Origin: Bos javanicus | Lineage: Eukaryota > Chordata > Mammalia > Artiodactyla > Bovidae | DNA length: 64,000 bases | Assembly: GCF_032452875.1 (NCBI RefSeq) | Contig: NC_083881.1 | Location: 60,395,689 to 60,459,688, forward strand | Direction of reading: 5' to 3' | Shown here: positions 1-8,931 of the stretch, in pieces | Numbering within the stretch: the first letter of the stretch is position 1 | Layout: each line of letters opens with the position of its first letter | Program-made: the position numbers and the translations under genes | Notes under the pieces: generated by a model | Database searches by the model: none | Told to the model about the DNA's origin: nothing | What the model saw: only the letters and a program-made list of their open reading frames with translations

Positions 1-319
1 ATAGATAAAAAATACAGACCTAATGTATAGCACAATTAACTGTATTCCATGTCTTTGTAATACCCTAGGGAAAAGAATCGGAAACTATATATATATATGT
101 ATATATGTGCGTTTTCAGTTGTGTCTGACTCTTTGTGACCCCAAGGACCCTATCCTACCAGGCTCCTCTGTCCATAGGATTTCCCAGGCAAGAATACTGG
201 AGTGGGTTGCCATTAAATTATGTATATACATACATATATGTATATAACTTAACTTGTATATATATAACTTAATCACTTTGCTATATACCTGAAACTAACA
301 CAACATTATAAATTAACTG
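1..319 (+). mobile_element. L1 3'-end fragment (artiodactyl L1 tail), interrupted by a SINE
   Basis: The text matches the 3' untranslated end of artiodactyl L1 as I remember it: a phrase about a tail spanning roughly 30-80, an (AT)n tract, then the 'cctgaaactaacacaac' motif near 289-305. An antisense Bov-tA sits in the (TA/TATG)n tract, which continues at 222-262. An AATAAA-bearing A-rich stretch at about 707-735 looks like the displaced end of the same L1, after a BovB insertion. No coding part remains. Confidence 0.75.
107..214 (-). mobile_element. Bov-tA SINE fragment, antisense
   Basis: Reverse-complement of the BovB-derived body of Bov-tA, including 'gtgtctgactctttgtgac' and 'gaatactggagtgggttgcc'. 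The tRNA-like head is missing. It lies inside the AT microsatellite of the L1 tail, so its target duplication cannot be read. Confidence 0.85.
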
Positions 320-330
320 TCAGTCAGTCA

Positions 331-669
331 GTTGGAGAAGACTCTTGAGAGTCCCTTGGACTGCAAGGAGATCCAACCAGTCCATCCTAAAGGAGATCAG
401 TCCAGAATATTCACTGGAAGGACTGATGCTGAAGCTGAAACTCCAGTACTTTGGCCACCTGATTCGAAGAGCTGACTCATTTGAAAAGACCCTGATGATG
501 AGAAAGACTGAAGGCAGGAGGAGAAGGGGATGACAGAGGATGAGATGGCTGGATGGCATCACTGACTCAATGGACATGAGTTTGGGTAAGTTGGTGATGG
601 ACAGGGAGGCCTGGCGTGCTACAGTCCATGGGGTCGCAAAGAATCAGACATGACTGAGTGACTGAACTG
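331..669 (+). mobile_element. BovB LINE 3' fragment (C-terminal ORF2 and 3' end)
   Basis: Sense copy of the last third-kilobase of BovB, from 'ttggagaagactcttgag' to the terminal 'gactgagtgactgaactg'. One frame still reads the typical C-terminal ORF2 segment (for example KLKLQYFGHLIRRADS) before a stop near 531. Direct repeats of 17 bp with one mismatch, 314-330 and 665-681, look like its target-site duplication. It ends tail-to-tail against a short antisense BovB or SINE stub at about 670-706, making a hairpin. Confidence 0.9.
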
Positions 670-708
670 TCAGTCACTCAGTCGTGTCCAATGCTTTGCT
701 GAACCTCA

Positions 709-1309
709 ATAAAAAACGTGGTTTTAAAAAAAAGGCCACAACTCCCCAGTGGCTTTTGGGGAAAAGCTGTTAAAGGCAAGATGGGGGAGAGGCTTGCAGG
801 TGCTTGATCAGCTCATGTAGCTCTTAATTGCTTGGTGGTTAGTGTGACATTCTGGGAATGAGCATCATCAACCTGGTTCCAACAACCATCAGGTGGTTCC
901 TGAGGTCCACCTGATGTGGTCAGCCTGCAGTTAACTTCTTTCACCTGATGGAGGTTTTGATGTCTACAAAACAACTCAAGGATATGGTGCTGAATATTAT
1001 CTATAGCCTGTGAGGAGGGACTAAAGAGCCCTGACTTTGTTTTATGGCTAAACTCATTATTTTGTTTTTCTTGACTGTTTTCCTTCGTTTCTGTAGTTTC
1101 TCACTTTTCTGATTAAATTTTCTCTTTGGACTTGGAGAAGGTCTACGAGGGTGAAGCTCTTCTACAGAGTTGGGGCACATGGGGTTGGTTCCTGGGAAGG
1201 CCCTGCAGAGTACTGCTCAGTTTCAACGCCTCCTTGCAAGGTGACTTTACTGCTTCTCCCATCAAGAGGTGAGAGAAATAGAATCCAGTGGTGGTGTTTA
1301 TTTCTCTAG
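709..1309. other. No gene seen; possible old repeat
   Basis: An A-rich patch (719-735) is followed by about 570 bp with no open frame of note. The text at 740-1140 has the feel of an ERV- or LTR-derived repeat, but I cannot name the family. No promoter, RNA gene or splice pair stands out. Confidence 0.4.
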
Positions 1310-1430
1310 CCCTTGAGTTCTGGATGGCCTTGTGACAGCACTGGCCAGCAGAATGTGGCAGAAGTGACAGTGTGTCTCTTCTGAGTTTATGATTCCCTGC
1401 TGCTTCTCTTGGAACCCTGCTACGAACTTG

Positions 1431-1495
1431 TTGTTAACAAGTCCAGTGTATTAGCCTCTATTACTGTTAAAGCAAATTTCCACAGCTAGTGGCTT
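1431..1495 (+). repeat. First copy of a ~65-bp duplication flanking a Bov-tA
   Basis: Starts with 'ttgttaacaagtccag' and runs to about 'aaatttccacag'. The same order recurs at 1728-1841, where it is interrupted by a 47-bp antisense BovB stub. The two copies differ at several positions over the 50-bp part outside the identical 16-mer, so the duplication is not recent. Confidence 0.7.
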
Positions 1496-1500
1496 ATGAA

Positions 1501-1726
1501 AGTGTGAAAGTGTCAGTCGCTCAGTCATGTCTGATCCTTTGTGACTCCATGGACTATATATCCTTTGTGACTCCAGGCTCCTGTGTCCATGGAATTCTCC
1601 AGGCAAGAATACTGGAGTGGATGGGTTGCCATTCCCTTTTCCAAGGGATCTTCCCAATCCAAGGATTGAACCTGGGTCTCCTGCATTGCAGGCATATTCT
1701 TCACTGTCTGAGCCACCAGGGAAGCC
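1501..1726 (-). mobile_element. Bov-tA SINE, antisense, near full length
   Basis: Reverse-complement Bov-tA including the tRNA-like head (ends 'gagccaccagggaagc'). It carries an internal 14-bp direct duplication, 'tcctttgtgactcc' at about 1535 and 1560. The exact 16-bp repeat 'ttgttaacaagtccag' occurs at 1431-1446 and 1728-1743 on either side. Confidence 0.92.
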
Positions 1727-1744
1727 CTTGTTAACAAGTCCAGG

Positions 1745-1792
1745 TGTTCAGTTCAGTTCAGTTCAGTTCAGTCGCTCAGTCGTGTCCGACTT
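1745..1792 (-). mobile_element. BovB 3'-tail stub, antisense
   Basis: A (ttcag)n tract followed by 'tcgctcagtcgtgtccgac', the antisense terminal 20-odd bases of BovB. This is an extremely short insertion in the second copy of the duplicated segment. Confidence 0.85.
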
Positions 1793-2440
1793 TGCCTCTA
1801 TTTCTGCTATAGCAAATTTCCACAGACTTAATGGTTTATAGCAACACATATTTATTCTCATAACAGTTCTAAATTTCAGAATTCTAAAACTGGTCCAGAA
1901 GGCTGGAGTTTCCAGGGGAAAATTCATTCCACTGCCTTTTCCAATGTATAATGCTGCCTATATTCCTTGGCTCTTGGACTCTCCTCCATCTCAGAGAGAG
2001 CAATGATTCATCCTCTTTTCTCTCCGACCTCTGCTTCCATCCTTATGTCTTCTCTCAGGACTCTGATCCTCTTGCCTTCCTCTTGTAAGGACCCCTGTCA
2101 CTATACTGGGGCCACCCAGATAATCCAGGATAATCCCTCCATCTCAAGATCGTTAACTCAAGCACACATGTAGAATCTCTTTTGCCACGAAAAGATAACA
2201 TAGCCACAGGTTCTAGGTATTAGGACATGGACATCTTTGGTTGGGGCTCGGGGTAGGGGGTCATTCTGCCTGTTATACAGGTTGGACTGCTGAATGACAA
2301 GAGGCACATGACCAGTCTGTTTCATCAACTCAGCCGATAGCCAGTGCCTGATATGTGAAGCAGGGTATCACATATCACATACCCACATCACACATCACAT
2401 AGCCAGTCCTCAGCCCCCAGCTGATCGCAGATACTTGAAC

Positions 2441-3163
2441 AATAATAGGAAATGCTGGTTTACTCTCAGGCCCCAAATTCTGCAGTGCTTTGTTAGGCAG
2501 TGGCTGTTCACTGCTAAGAGCAGTGGGACTGTGCCGTGGGTCTTATTAATTGAAACCTTAGGTTGATGGACAGGCTGAAGTTTCCACAAACTGAAGTAAG
2601 ATCACTTTCAGATAATCATCTATTTTCTTGTGCTCTAATTTTACAAAAAAGAGCAAACTGAAGGCATCCAAATTCAAACGTGGCATTGGACTGAGACCGA
2701 TGTAGTCATCTCTATGACACTGTGCCTTCCCTCCCTAGCTCTCACCCTCCAAGTTCAGCTCTCTCCTGAGAATCTGATAAGGAAAATGAGAATAATTTGT
2801 CACTGAGTTAATCATCTTTTCTTTTTTCCCAGATCTGGCATAATAAAATGAAGATGCTAAGGGGTTGCTACTGCCCTGACAGTCATGCAGATTTAGGTCC
2901 ATGAGGCACTCAGAGAGCCTTGGGTTCACTTGGAACAGTATAAAATCAATTTGAGCTCTCTTGATTGACATGAAAATATCTAATGAGCATTATACCGTAT
3001 GTATGGAATTTTAATGAAGACATTGATCAATTATTAAATCCTCTCAAATAAATCCCTTTTCACATCAACTATTGTGGGGCTGGATTTATGGAGTAGCTTA
3101 ATATCATTCCAGCCAGTGAATTACACTCACCATGTGAGAAAAGTGTCTGCGCATTGGCTGGAG
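2441..3163. other. Single-copy sequence, no gene seen
   Basis: No recognisable repeat or plausible coding exon. The 5' edge (2347-2402) has a cryptic 'atcacat' repetition. Short open frames here have no recognisable content. Confidence 0.5.
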
Positions 3164-3338
3164 GGCATGACCTGAAATGAGGAAATGACTTTCTTTCTGG
3201 GTTCAGGCAGAATGTGGTTAATGTAGGGCAGAAATGAGATGGGGAAATAGGCAGGTTAGGAACAAACCTGTGGAAATTGCTCCAGCAGTAATATAGAGGC
3301 CTTGCAGCTCTTGGCAAGTAATCTGAACGGGAAAGTTC
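3164..3338 (+). repeat. Left arm of a local inverted repeat (donor copy)
   Basis: This 175-bp segment is repeated in reverse complement at 3844-4027. By eye identity is about 90%; the copy carries an extra block of about 8-9 nt near its distal end. The left arm joins surrounding single-copy DNA on both sides, whereas the right arm abuts a SINE tail, so the left arm is more likely the source. Confidence 0.85.
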
Positions 3339-3563
3339 TGTGCAGAGAAGAGAAACGGGGAGACATTGTGTTGAAGAAGGGGCAGTACCATGTGGGACTG
3401 GCCTTCGGGGAGATTCAAGATCCTCCCCACGAGGGTGTTCTAACTTCATCTGGAGGAAAGCGGATGGGAGTAAATGGTCATTAGAAGGGTAACCAGCAAA
3501 AGAACAGTTCTTTTTCCCCTAAGCTTGCTTCCTTTCAGAACTGGAGGTTGGTTTGGAGGCTGG

Positions 3564-3843
3564 CAGTGAAAAGTGGCACCCCACTCCAGTACTCTTGCCT
3601 GGAAAATCCCATGGACGGAGGAGCCTGGTAGGCTGCAGTCCATGAGGTCGCCAAGAGTCGGACACGACTGAGCGACTTCACTTTCACTTTTCACTTTCAT
3701 GCATTGCAGAAGGAAATGGCGACCCACTCCAGTGTTCTTGCCTGGAGAATCCCAGAGACGGGGAAGTCTGGTGGGCAGCTGTCTATGGGGTCACACAGAG
3801 TCAGACACGACTGAAGCGACTTAGCAGCAGCAACAGCAACAAT
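3564..3843 (+). mobile_element. BOV-A2 SINE, sense, full length
   Basis: Two Bov-A units in tandem joined by the 'cactttcacttttcactttc' linker and ending in an (AGC/AAC)n tail at about 3823-3843. The tail runs directly into the inverted copy of upstream DNA rather than into a target duplication. A 13-bp repeat 'gtttggaggctgg' lies at 3551-3563, just before the SINE, and again at 4029-4041 beyond the inverted copy. Confidence 0.95.
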
Positions 3844-4027
3844 GAACTTTCCCATTCAGATTACATGCCAAGAGCTGCAAGCCCTCTATATTATTGCTGG
3901 AGAAATTTCCACAGGCTTGTTCCTAACTTGCCTATTTCCCCATCTCATTTCTGCCCTACATTAACCCCATTCTGCCTGAACCCAGAAAGAGAGTCATTTT
4001 CTCATTTCAGGTTGCTCAGTTCATGCC
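3844..4027 (-). repeat. Right arm of the inverted repeat (copy attached to the BOV-A2)
   Basis: Reverse-complement match to 3164-3338, starting 'gaactttccc' and ending near 'ttcatgcc'. It lies between the BOV-A2 tail and the distal 13-bp direct repeat, so it appears to be part of the same insertion. In translation both arms give similar but meaningless peptides; it is not a gene. Confidence 0.85.
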
Positions 4028-4041
4028 AGTTTGGAGGCTGG

Positions 4042-4311
4042 AGGACTGATGCTGAAGCTGAAACTCCAATACTTTGGCCACCTGATGTGAAGAACCAACT
4101 CATTTGAAAGACCCTGATGCTGGGAAAGATTGAAGGTGGGAGGAGAAGGGGACAACAGAAGATGAGATGGTTGGATCGCATCACCGACTCAATGGACATG
4201 AGTTTGAGTAAACTCTGGAAGCTGGTGATGGACAGGGAGGCCTGGCGTGCTGCAGTCCTTGGGGTCTCAAAGAGTTGGACATGACTGAGTGACTGAACTG
4301 AACTGAACTGA
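4042..4311 (+). mobile_element. BovB 3' fragment, sense
   Basis: Begins within 'aggactgatgctgaagctg' and runs to the terminal (aactg)n tract at about 4296-4311. It is truncated on its 5' side. Confidence 0.92.
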
Positions 4312-4323
4312 GTGATCCCATGC

Positions 4324-4548
4324 TTCCCTGGTGGCTCAGATGGTAAAGAATCAATCTGCAATGCAGGAGACCTGGGTTTGATCCCTGGGTTGGGAAGATG
4401 ACCTGGAGAAGGGAATGACAACCCACTCCAATATTCTTGCCTGGAGAATCCCATGGACTTCAGAAGAGCCTGGCAGGCGGCAGTCCATGGGATCACAAAG
4501 AGTCAGACACGACTGAACGACTAACGACTAACGACTGAACGACACTTT
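4324..4548 (+). mobile_element. Bov-tA SINE, sense, full length
   Basis: Starts at the tRNA-like head 'cttccctggtggctcagat' and ends in a (cgactaa)n-like tail at 4511-4543. A 14-bp target duplication with one mismatch is visible at 4310-4323 and 4549-4562 (gagtg[a/c]tcccatgc). It inserted right at the end of the preceding BovB. Confidence 0.95.
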
Positions 4549-4562
4549 GAGTGCTCCCATGC

Positions 4563-5206
4563 ACCGACTCCATACCCATGCCTCTCTGACCCTCAGAAAT
4601 CTTGTATGGCCCCTGTGCTCCTGAACCGTCCCCAGCCTTGCCAGTGTGAGTCAGCCCGGCTTCACTGCTGGGCAGGAGGACTTGATCAGCCAGCAGTAAG
4701 CAGGTGGGCAGTTCACACAACGCCCAGCCCCAGTGCCATTGGGAGGTGCCGCCTCTCCTCCTAGGCCTGGCCCCAGTGCCTTCTTTTTTTACGGCTTTGG
4801 ATTTGACCTCAAACCATTATGTGAGTAATTGGTGCACTAATGGGTATTAATTGTCTTTTGTGCCCTAGGGGCACTTTACAAATAGCCTCTCTGCATCCTC
4901 TCTGAAGCTTCTGGGGACAGATGTTCTTTGCATTTCACATAATGGACGCTGAGGCCCAGAGTGCTTCCTGAAATGTGTCAGCGACCACACAGAGCAGGTG
5001 GCACAGCGGGATTCAGGCCAGATCTCCCTGTCCCCCTGAACCATGCCCAGATTCTAAGGCTCTGGGCTCTGTTGTGTGACAGGGTGCTCAGTTCACTCCA
5101 TCTGCTGGAAACTCATCACACTTCCTGTCAGTGATTCTTTAAGACATTGTTTGTATATCACAAACCCATTTCTAACTGCTAATTTTTTTTTTTTTTGCAT
5201 CAAAAT
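4563..5206. other. Mostly single-copy; one MIR-like stretch, no gene
   Basis: Contains an antisense MIR-like segment (see 4900-5040) and a poly(T) tract at about 5183-5196. Nothing else is recognised. Confidence 0.5.
4900..5040 (-). mobile_element. MIR SINE, antisense, diverged
   Basis: Follows the order of an antisense MIR core: 'gctgaggcccagagtg', a CA-rich 'gaccacacagagcagg' block and 'cagcgggattcaggcc'. Diverged, so edges are approximate. Confidence 0.6.
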
Positions 5207-5216
5207 AGTTGACCCT

Positions 5217-5434
5217 TTCGGCTTTCCTGGTGGCAGAGACAATAAAGAATCTGCCTGCAATGCAGGTGACCTGGGTTCCATCCCGGGGTTGGGAAGATCT
5301 GCTGGAGGAGGGTATAGCAACCCACTCAGTGTTCTTGCCTGGAGAATCCCCATGGACAGAGGAGCCTGGTGGGCTGCAGCCCATGGGGTGGCAAAGAGTC
5401 GGACACGACTGAGCGACTAAGCACAGCACAGCAC
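5217..5434 (+). mobile_element. Bov-tA SINE, sense, full length
   Basis: tRNA-like head at about 5219, BovB-derived body, and tail (gcaca)n. Imperfect flanking repeats agttgaccct (5207-5216) and agttgtccct (5435-5444) are a likely target duplication. Confidence 0.93.
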
Positions 5435-5444
5435 AGTTGTCCCT

Positions 5445-6483
5445 GTAAGCATGTTTCCCAAATCAGCAGATTTTTCTCTACAGCAAATCACAAATCCCAG
5501 CTGTTTTATGTTTTCTAATATCCTTTACGAGGTACCCTGTTGCTTGCTTCCTAAAAAATTAATAATGCATATTTTAGATTTGTTTTCCCCTTCTCTTGCC
5601 TTTATCCTTGTACAGTTTGTTCTTAATAAAGAGATTTCTCTGCAAGTGAGAAACAGATTTATGGATCCATTAAAATTTTAACACTTGCCAATAAAATCTA
5701 ATAACAATTATATAAGATATATGCCTGCAATTTTGTCTTGTAAGAGGCACATGTTTTCTTAACAAGCAACAGATCTAATATTATTCCCATTTGTTTTGGG
5801 GTTGAAAACAGCACGTCACCAAAAGACACCAAAACTTTCTGCAGCAAGAGACCATATGCCTTCCCTCCTATTTATATTAATATCTCAAGCCACAGGGGAG
5901 AGCTTTGGACCACGAGCCCAGGACTGGTCTTCCACTCCGCCCTTCCCATCACTGTTGAATGTGGCCTTGATTTCTTCACCAATCTCTCTTCCTCATTTTC
6001 CCTACTTGAATAGAAGACATGCCTGAGCTCCTTCCTGGTGAGGTTTGAGAGGAGCTTTCACAAGCAGGTTAAGATGCCCTGAAGATAAGGTACCCAGTAA
6101 ATGCAATCCGTTTCTTCTTGTTTCTTTGCTGCCACAGAAAATTGAACCTCTGTTCTCTGAAGCTCTTTAGGCAAGGCTTGAACACCTTGGATGGGAGGCT
6201 CAGAGGCAGGAGCTGGACTGCCCCGCCTTCCCAGAACTGACATTTGACACGGTGCCTTTATTAATAGACGTCTGTTCATTTCTATCCTCTGGTCCTGCAG
6301 AGGTACAGTCATTCTGTTCATCTTTCTTCCAATGGCCCCAATCCTTTCTTTTTAGAAAAAAAAAAAAAAACCAGGGAATCAGGATTTGGACAAGCCGATT
6401 GCTTATTTTTTCTCAAAGACTTTTTCAGGCAGATACCAGATTTTTCAACTTTATTTTTAGAGCTGGAAGAAATCTTATAGGTC
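5445..6483. other. Single-copy, AT-rich; no gene seen
   Basis: AT-rich single-copy DNA with an A17-18 run near 6355-6371. Short open frames are not recognisable. The 5480-5760 part is free of repeats and could be searched for conservation. Confidence 0.45.
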
Positions 6484-6645
6484 AGAGTTTCTTAAACTTG
6501 AGTATGTTATTGCTGGGGGAGTCGTGTCAAAACGCAGATTTTGATCCCAAATGTCTAGAATGGCACCTGAGCCCACATTCCTAACAAGTCTCGGGTGGTG
6601 CTGATGCTGCTGATCTGAGGACTGGACATTGGGTCGCGGTCTCTA
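6484..6645 (+). mobile_element. MER5A-like hAT-Charlie DNA transposon, sense
   Basis: Follows the MER5A order: 'cttaaacttgagtatg', 'aaaacgcagatttt', 'acattcctaacaagtc' and 'ggtgctgatgctgctgatc'. Non-autonomous, with no coding content. Confidence 0.7.
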
Positions 6646-6860
6646 GAATTCAGCACTGTCTGACAGCACCTTGAGTGACGATGAAATATTCCGTACCTGA
6701 GCTGTCTGACGTGGTCAGCACTGGCCCTACGTGACGACTGAGCACTTGACCTAGAACTAGTGCAACTGAGAAGTTGCATTCCTAACTTTAGTTTTAATTC
6801 ATTTAAATTTAAATAGTCTCATGTGGCTGGTGTCTGTGTACTGAACAACACAGCTCTAGA
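6646..6860. mobile_element. Palindromic hAT-type MITE-like element
   Basis: The text resembles a near-palindromic non-autonomous hAT element: 'cagcactgtctgacagcacc' at one side, 'gagcacttgacctagaactag' in the middle, 'aatttaaatagtc' and a 'acagctctaga' end. I believe it is of the MER58/Charlie kind, but the subfamily is uncertain. Confidence 0.45.
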
Positions 6861-7010
6861 TGACTAACACCTGGCCAGCTGGTTTCCACAGATGAGCAAA
6901 TGAAAATCCAGAGAGGCTGCTGGACTTGCCAAGGCCATTCCAATTCTGGAGGCAGAGGTGGGAGGCAGACCCCAGTTTCCTGCCACAGGGTGACACATTT
7001 CCCATTCCAT
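6861..7010 (-). mobile_element. MIR/L2-like stretch, antisense, weak
   Basis: Order resembles antisense MIR ('cagatgagcaaatg', 'gaggctgctggacttgcc', 'gcagaccccagtttcc'), but it is strongly diverged. Confidence 0.4.
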
Positions 7011-7224
7011 CAACATCTCATTTCTGACTCTTCATGAAGCCCATTTTAAAATCCCTACCAGAGTTCCTAAGCAACAGAGTATCACATTTCCCACATACCA
7101 AATTTGCCTTCAGCTGTTACTAAATAAATAATTAGAAAAGAGGAACAAGCAAAATAGTAATAATAATAGATAATATTAATAGTGATCAGGTTGTTACCGA
7201 GAGTCTGGCCACTGTTATGGCATC

Positions 7225-7390
7225 TGAAATACATTATTCCCAATCTTCACAGCAGCTATGTATGATTATATTGATACGGTTTGGATGACACAACTCAGGC
7301 TCAGAGAGGCTGAATAATTTGCCCAAAGTCACACAGTGAACAAGCAGAAGAAACAGAATTCTATCTCATGTTTAAGTGGTACTGAGGATT
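7225..7390 (-). mobile_element. MIR SINE, antisense
   Basis: Clear antisense MIR core: 'cccaatcttcacagcagc', 'ctcaggctcagagaggctg', 'ttgcccaaagtcacacag'. A (taa)n-like stretch at 7155-7180 precedes it. Confidence 0.75.
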
Positions 7391-8721
7391 CAGGATAGGC
7401 AAGCTTCTCAGATTCTCTTTCACATGATCCTCAAAGAGTAGTTTCTAAGTGGAATTGAACTTAAACCCCAAATCCCCAAAACCCCAATCTCTCAAGCATC
7501 ATGAAATGCATATTCAACAACGCAGGTGTACGCTCTCCTTGCCTTGTCATCTACATTGGGTGTCCTCCGCCCTTCTCTGCCAGCACAAACTAGCTGAATG
7601 CTCCAGAGCCGACAACGGATTTCCAGCCAGGAGTCAGGCCCATCCTGGTCTGAGGTCCAGGCTCCCAGGCACTTGTTCTCCCAGGGTCAGGGGATGAGAG
7701 CTGCATTCAGTGTTGGCCCTGCCTTCTCTGTTGGGCTGGAGGTCAGGGTCAGGGTTTTCCCTGAGTTAGGGCATTAGGGCCCCGTGGGCAGCACTGAAGT
7801 TTTCAAATGCCTGCAGGGGTCAGACAGGCACCATAAAGAGTGAAGGAAATCAGGAGATAGAGACTTCCTGGGGTGGGCAGAGGTGTGGGGCAGTGGGTCT
7901 TGGGGGGTTATGATGCCCACGCCCCAGTTGAAGTTGCCAGAGCAGCAGTCCCACTCCAGCAGGTTTTCTTCGAGGTTGTACACAGACCCCGTGTAGCCAG
8001 ATTTTCTGATTTTTTTCAAGAGAAGCCAGAAATCTCATTTCCTTTGGGTAGCATCTCCTGAGTTTTTCTCTTTTTTTAAAGTTAGCTCAATTTATTTTTA
8101 AATAGTCTGACAATGCTTTTGGACACTGGTCATCAGTTTGCAATCCTTGGCCTTTGGGGAATCCGAACCTGACTTCCTCCTCCTCTCTCTGCTCTGCCTT
8201 TCTCCTCCTCTTATCCTGCTTGTTCTCCCGTCATCTGAATTGCCTTTCTCTCTTTTTATCCCCTGAGACATTTTTAAAAATCATGCTGTAGGCCAGATTC
8301 CAGTGTCATGCATAAAGGTTTTTCTTTACGCCTTGGGAATATTTATTTCTGCCCAAAGATCTCCAGCCCTATTTTATTCCCTTCTCTTACGCTACTGGAT
8401 TGAGCACCCCCTCTCCATTGCTTCTTCAGCAGGACCTAAAAGTCTCACCCGATCCCTTTAACCTGTGGTTCCCCTGTATTGTGCCTCTATTAGCAACAAT
8501 GTTTATCTTCTGACTCAGTGTTTCCCCATGACCATGTTCCTGTTCTTTGCTTTTATCAACAGCAATATCCCAAAAATAATGACCACTTTTCTGCCTTTAC
8601 CCCTAAACTCCAGTTTCACCACACCCTGGGGCCAGAAACCCACAGCTGTAGTCCACAGGAGACTATCGCTGAGGACCCATCTCTCTTTCTCGGGATGAAA
8701 GTCATTTTTGTGTGGTTGGGT
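7391..8721. other. Single-copy, no gene seen
   Basis: No recognised transposon. Contains pyrimidine-rich stretches (about 8170-8260). Overlapping open frames of 60-82 codons occur on both strands but have no family signature, codon bias or splice context, so I do not call them. Confidence 0.5.
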
Positions 8722-8931
8722 TGCTGTGCTTAGTCGTCGCTCAGTCGGGTCCAACTCTTTGCGACCTTATGGACTATATAGCCCACCAGGCTCCTCTGTC
8801 TACGGGGATTCTCCAGGCAAGAATACTGGAGTGAGTTACCATGCCCTCCTCCAGGGGATTTTTCCAACTCAGGGATCGAACCCAGGTCTCCCGCATTATA
8901 GGCAGATTCTTTACTGTCTGAGCCAGCAGGT
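8722..8931 (-). mobile_element. Bov-tA SINE, antisense
   Basis: From 'gctgtgcttagtcgtcgctc' through the body to the antisense head 'tactgtctgagccagcagg'. No clear target duplication was found. Confidence 0.92.

Larger units (their letters stand above)
1447..2284 (-). mobile_element. MaLR/MLT1-like LTR, antisense
   Basis: The block 1793-2284 follows the order of an antisense MLT1-type LTR: 'agcaaatttccacagac', then 'tttattctcataacagttct', 'ataatccaggataatc' and a terminal 'attctgcctgttataca'. Its first 50 bp occurs a second time at 1447-1495, on the other side of a Bov-tA, as part of a duplication of about 65 bp. Confidence 0.6.
1310..2440 (+). mobile_element. MaLR-like LTR (sense), split by later insertions
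   Basis: Two separated blocks, about 1310-1430 and 2285-2440, read consecutively like a sense MaLR/MLT1-type LTR. The first holds the 'cagaatgtggcagaagtgacagtgtg' style block, the second the 'gctgatcgcagatacttga' style block. The roughly 850 bp between them is another MaLR in the opposite orientation plus a Bov-tA. The family call is from memory; the split is inferred from order and spacing. Confidence 0.5.

Noticed and set aside
670..706. A separate antisense BovB insertion with its own TSD
   Set aside because: Part of it (670-681) is the TSD of the sense BovB, and the rest is too diverged and short to show its own edges; kept only as a stub in the description.
1745..1775. Short regular repeats (ttcag)n and (gatca)n as a CRISPR or satellite
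   Set aside because: They are BovB 3' tails of a few units, with no spacers and no leader.
3069..3449. Similar peptides from 3069-3449 (minus) and 3865-4107 (plus), suggesting a gene family
   Set aside because: The similarity is due to the inverted DNA duplication at 3164-3338 and 3844-4027; nothing suggests selection on the protein.
5076..5420. 114-codon frame and several others ending in 'GGACHGVAKSRT'-like text
   Set aside because: Translations of Bov-tA, Bov-A or BovB ends, seen many times in the window.
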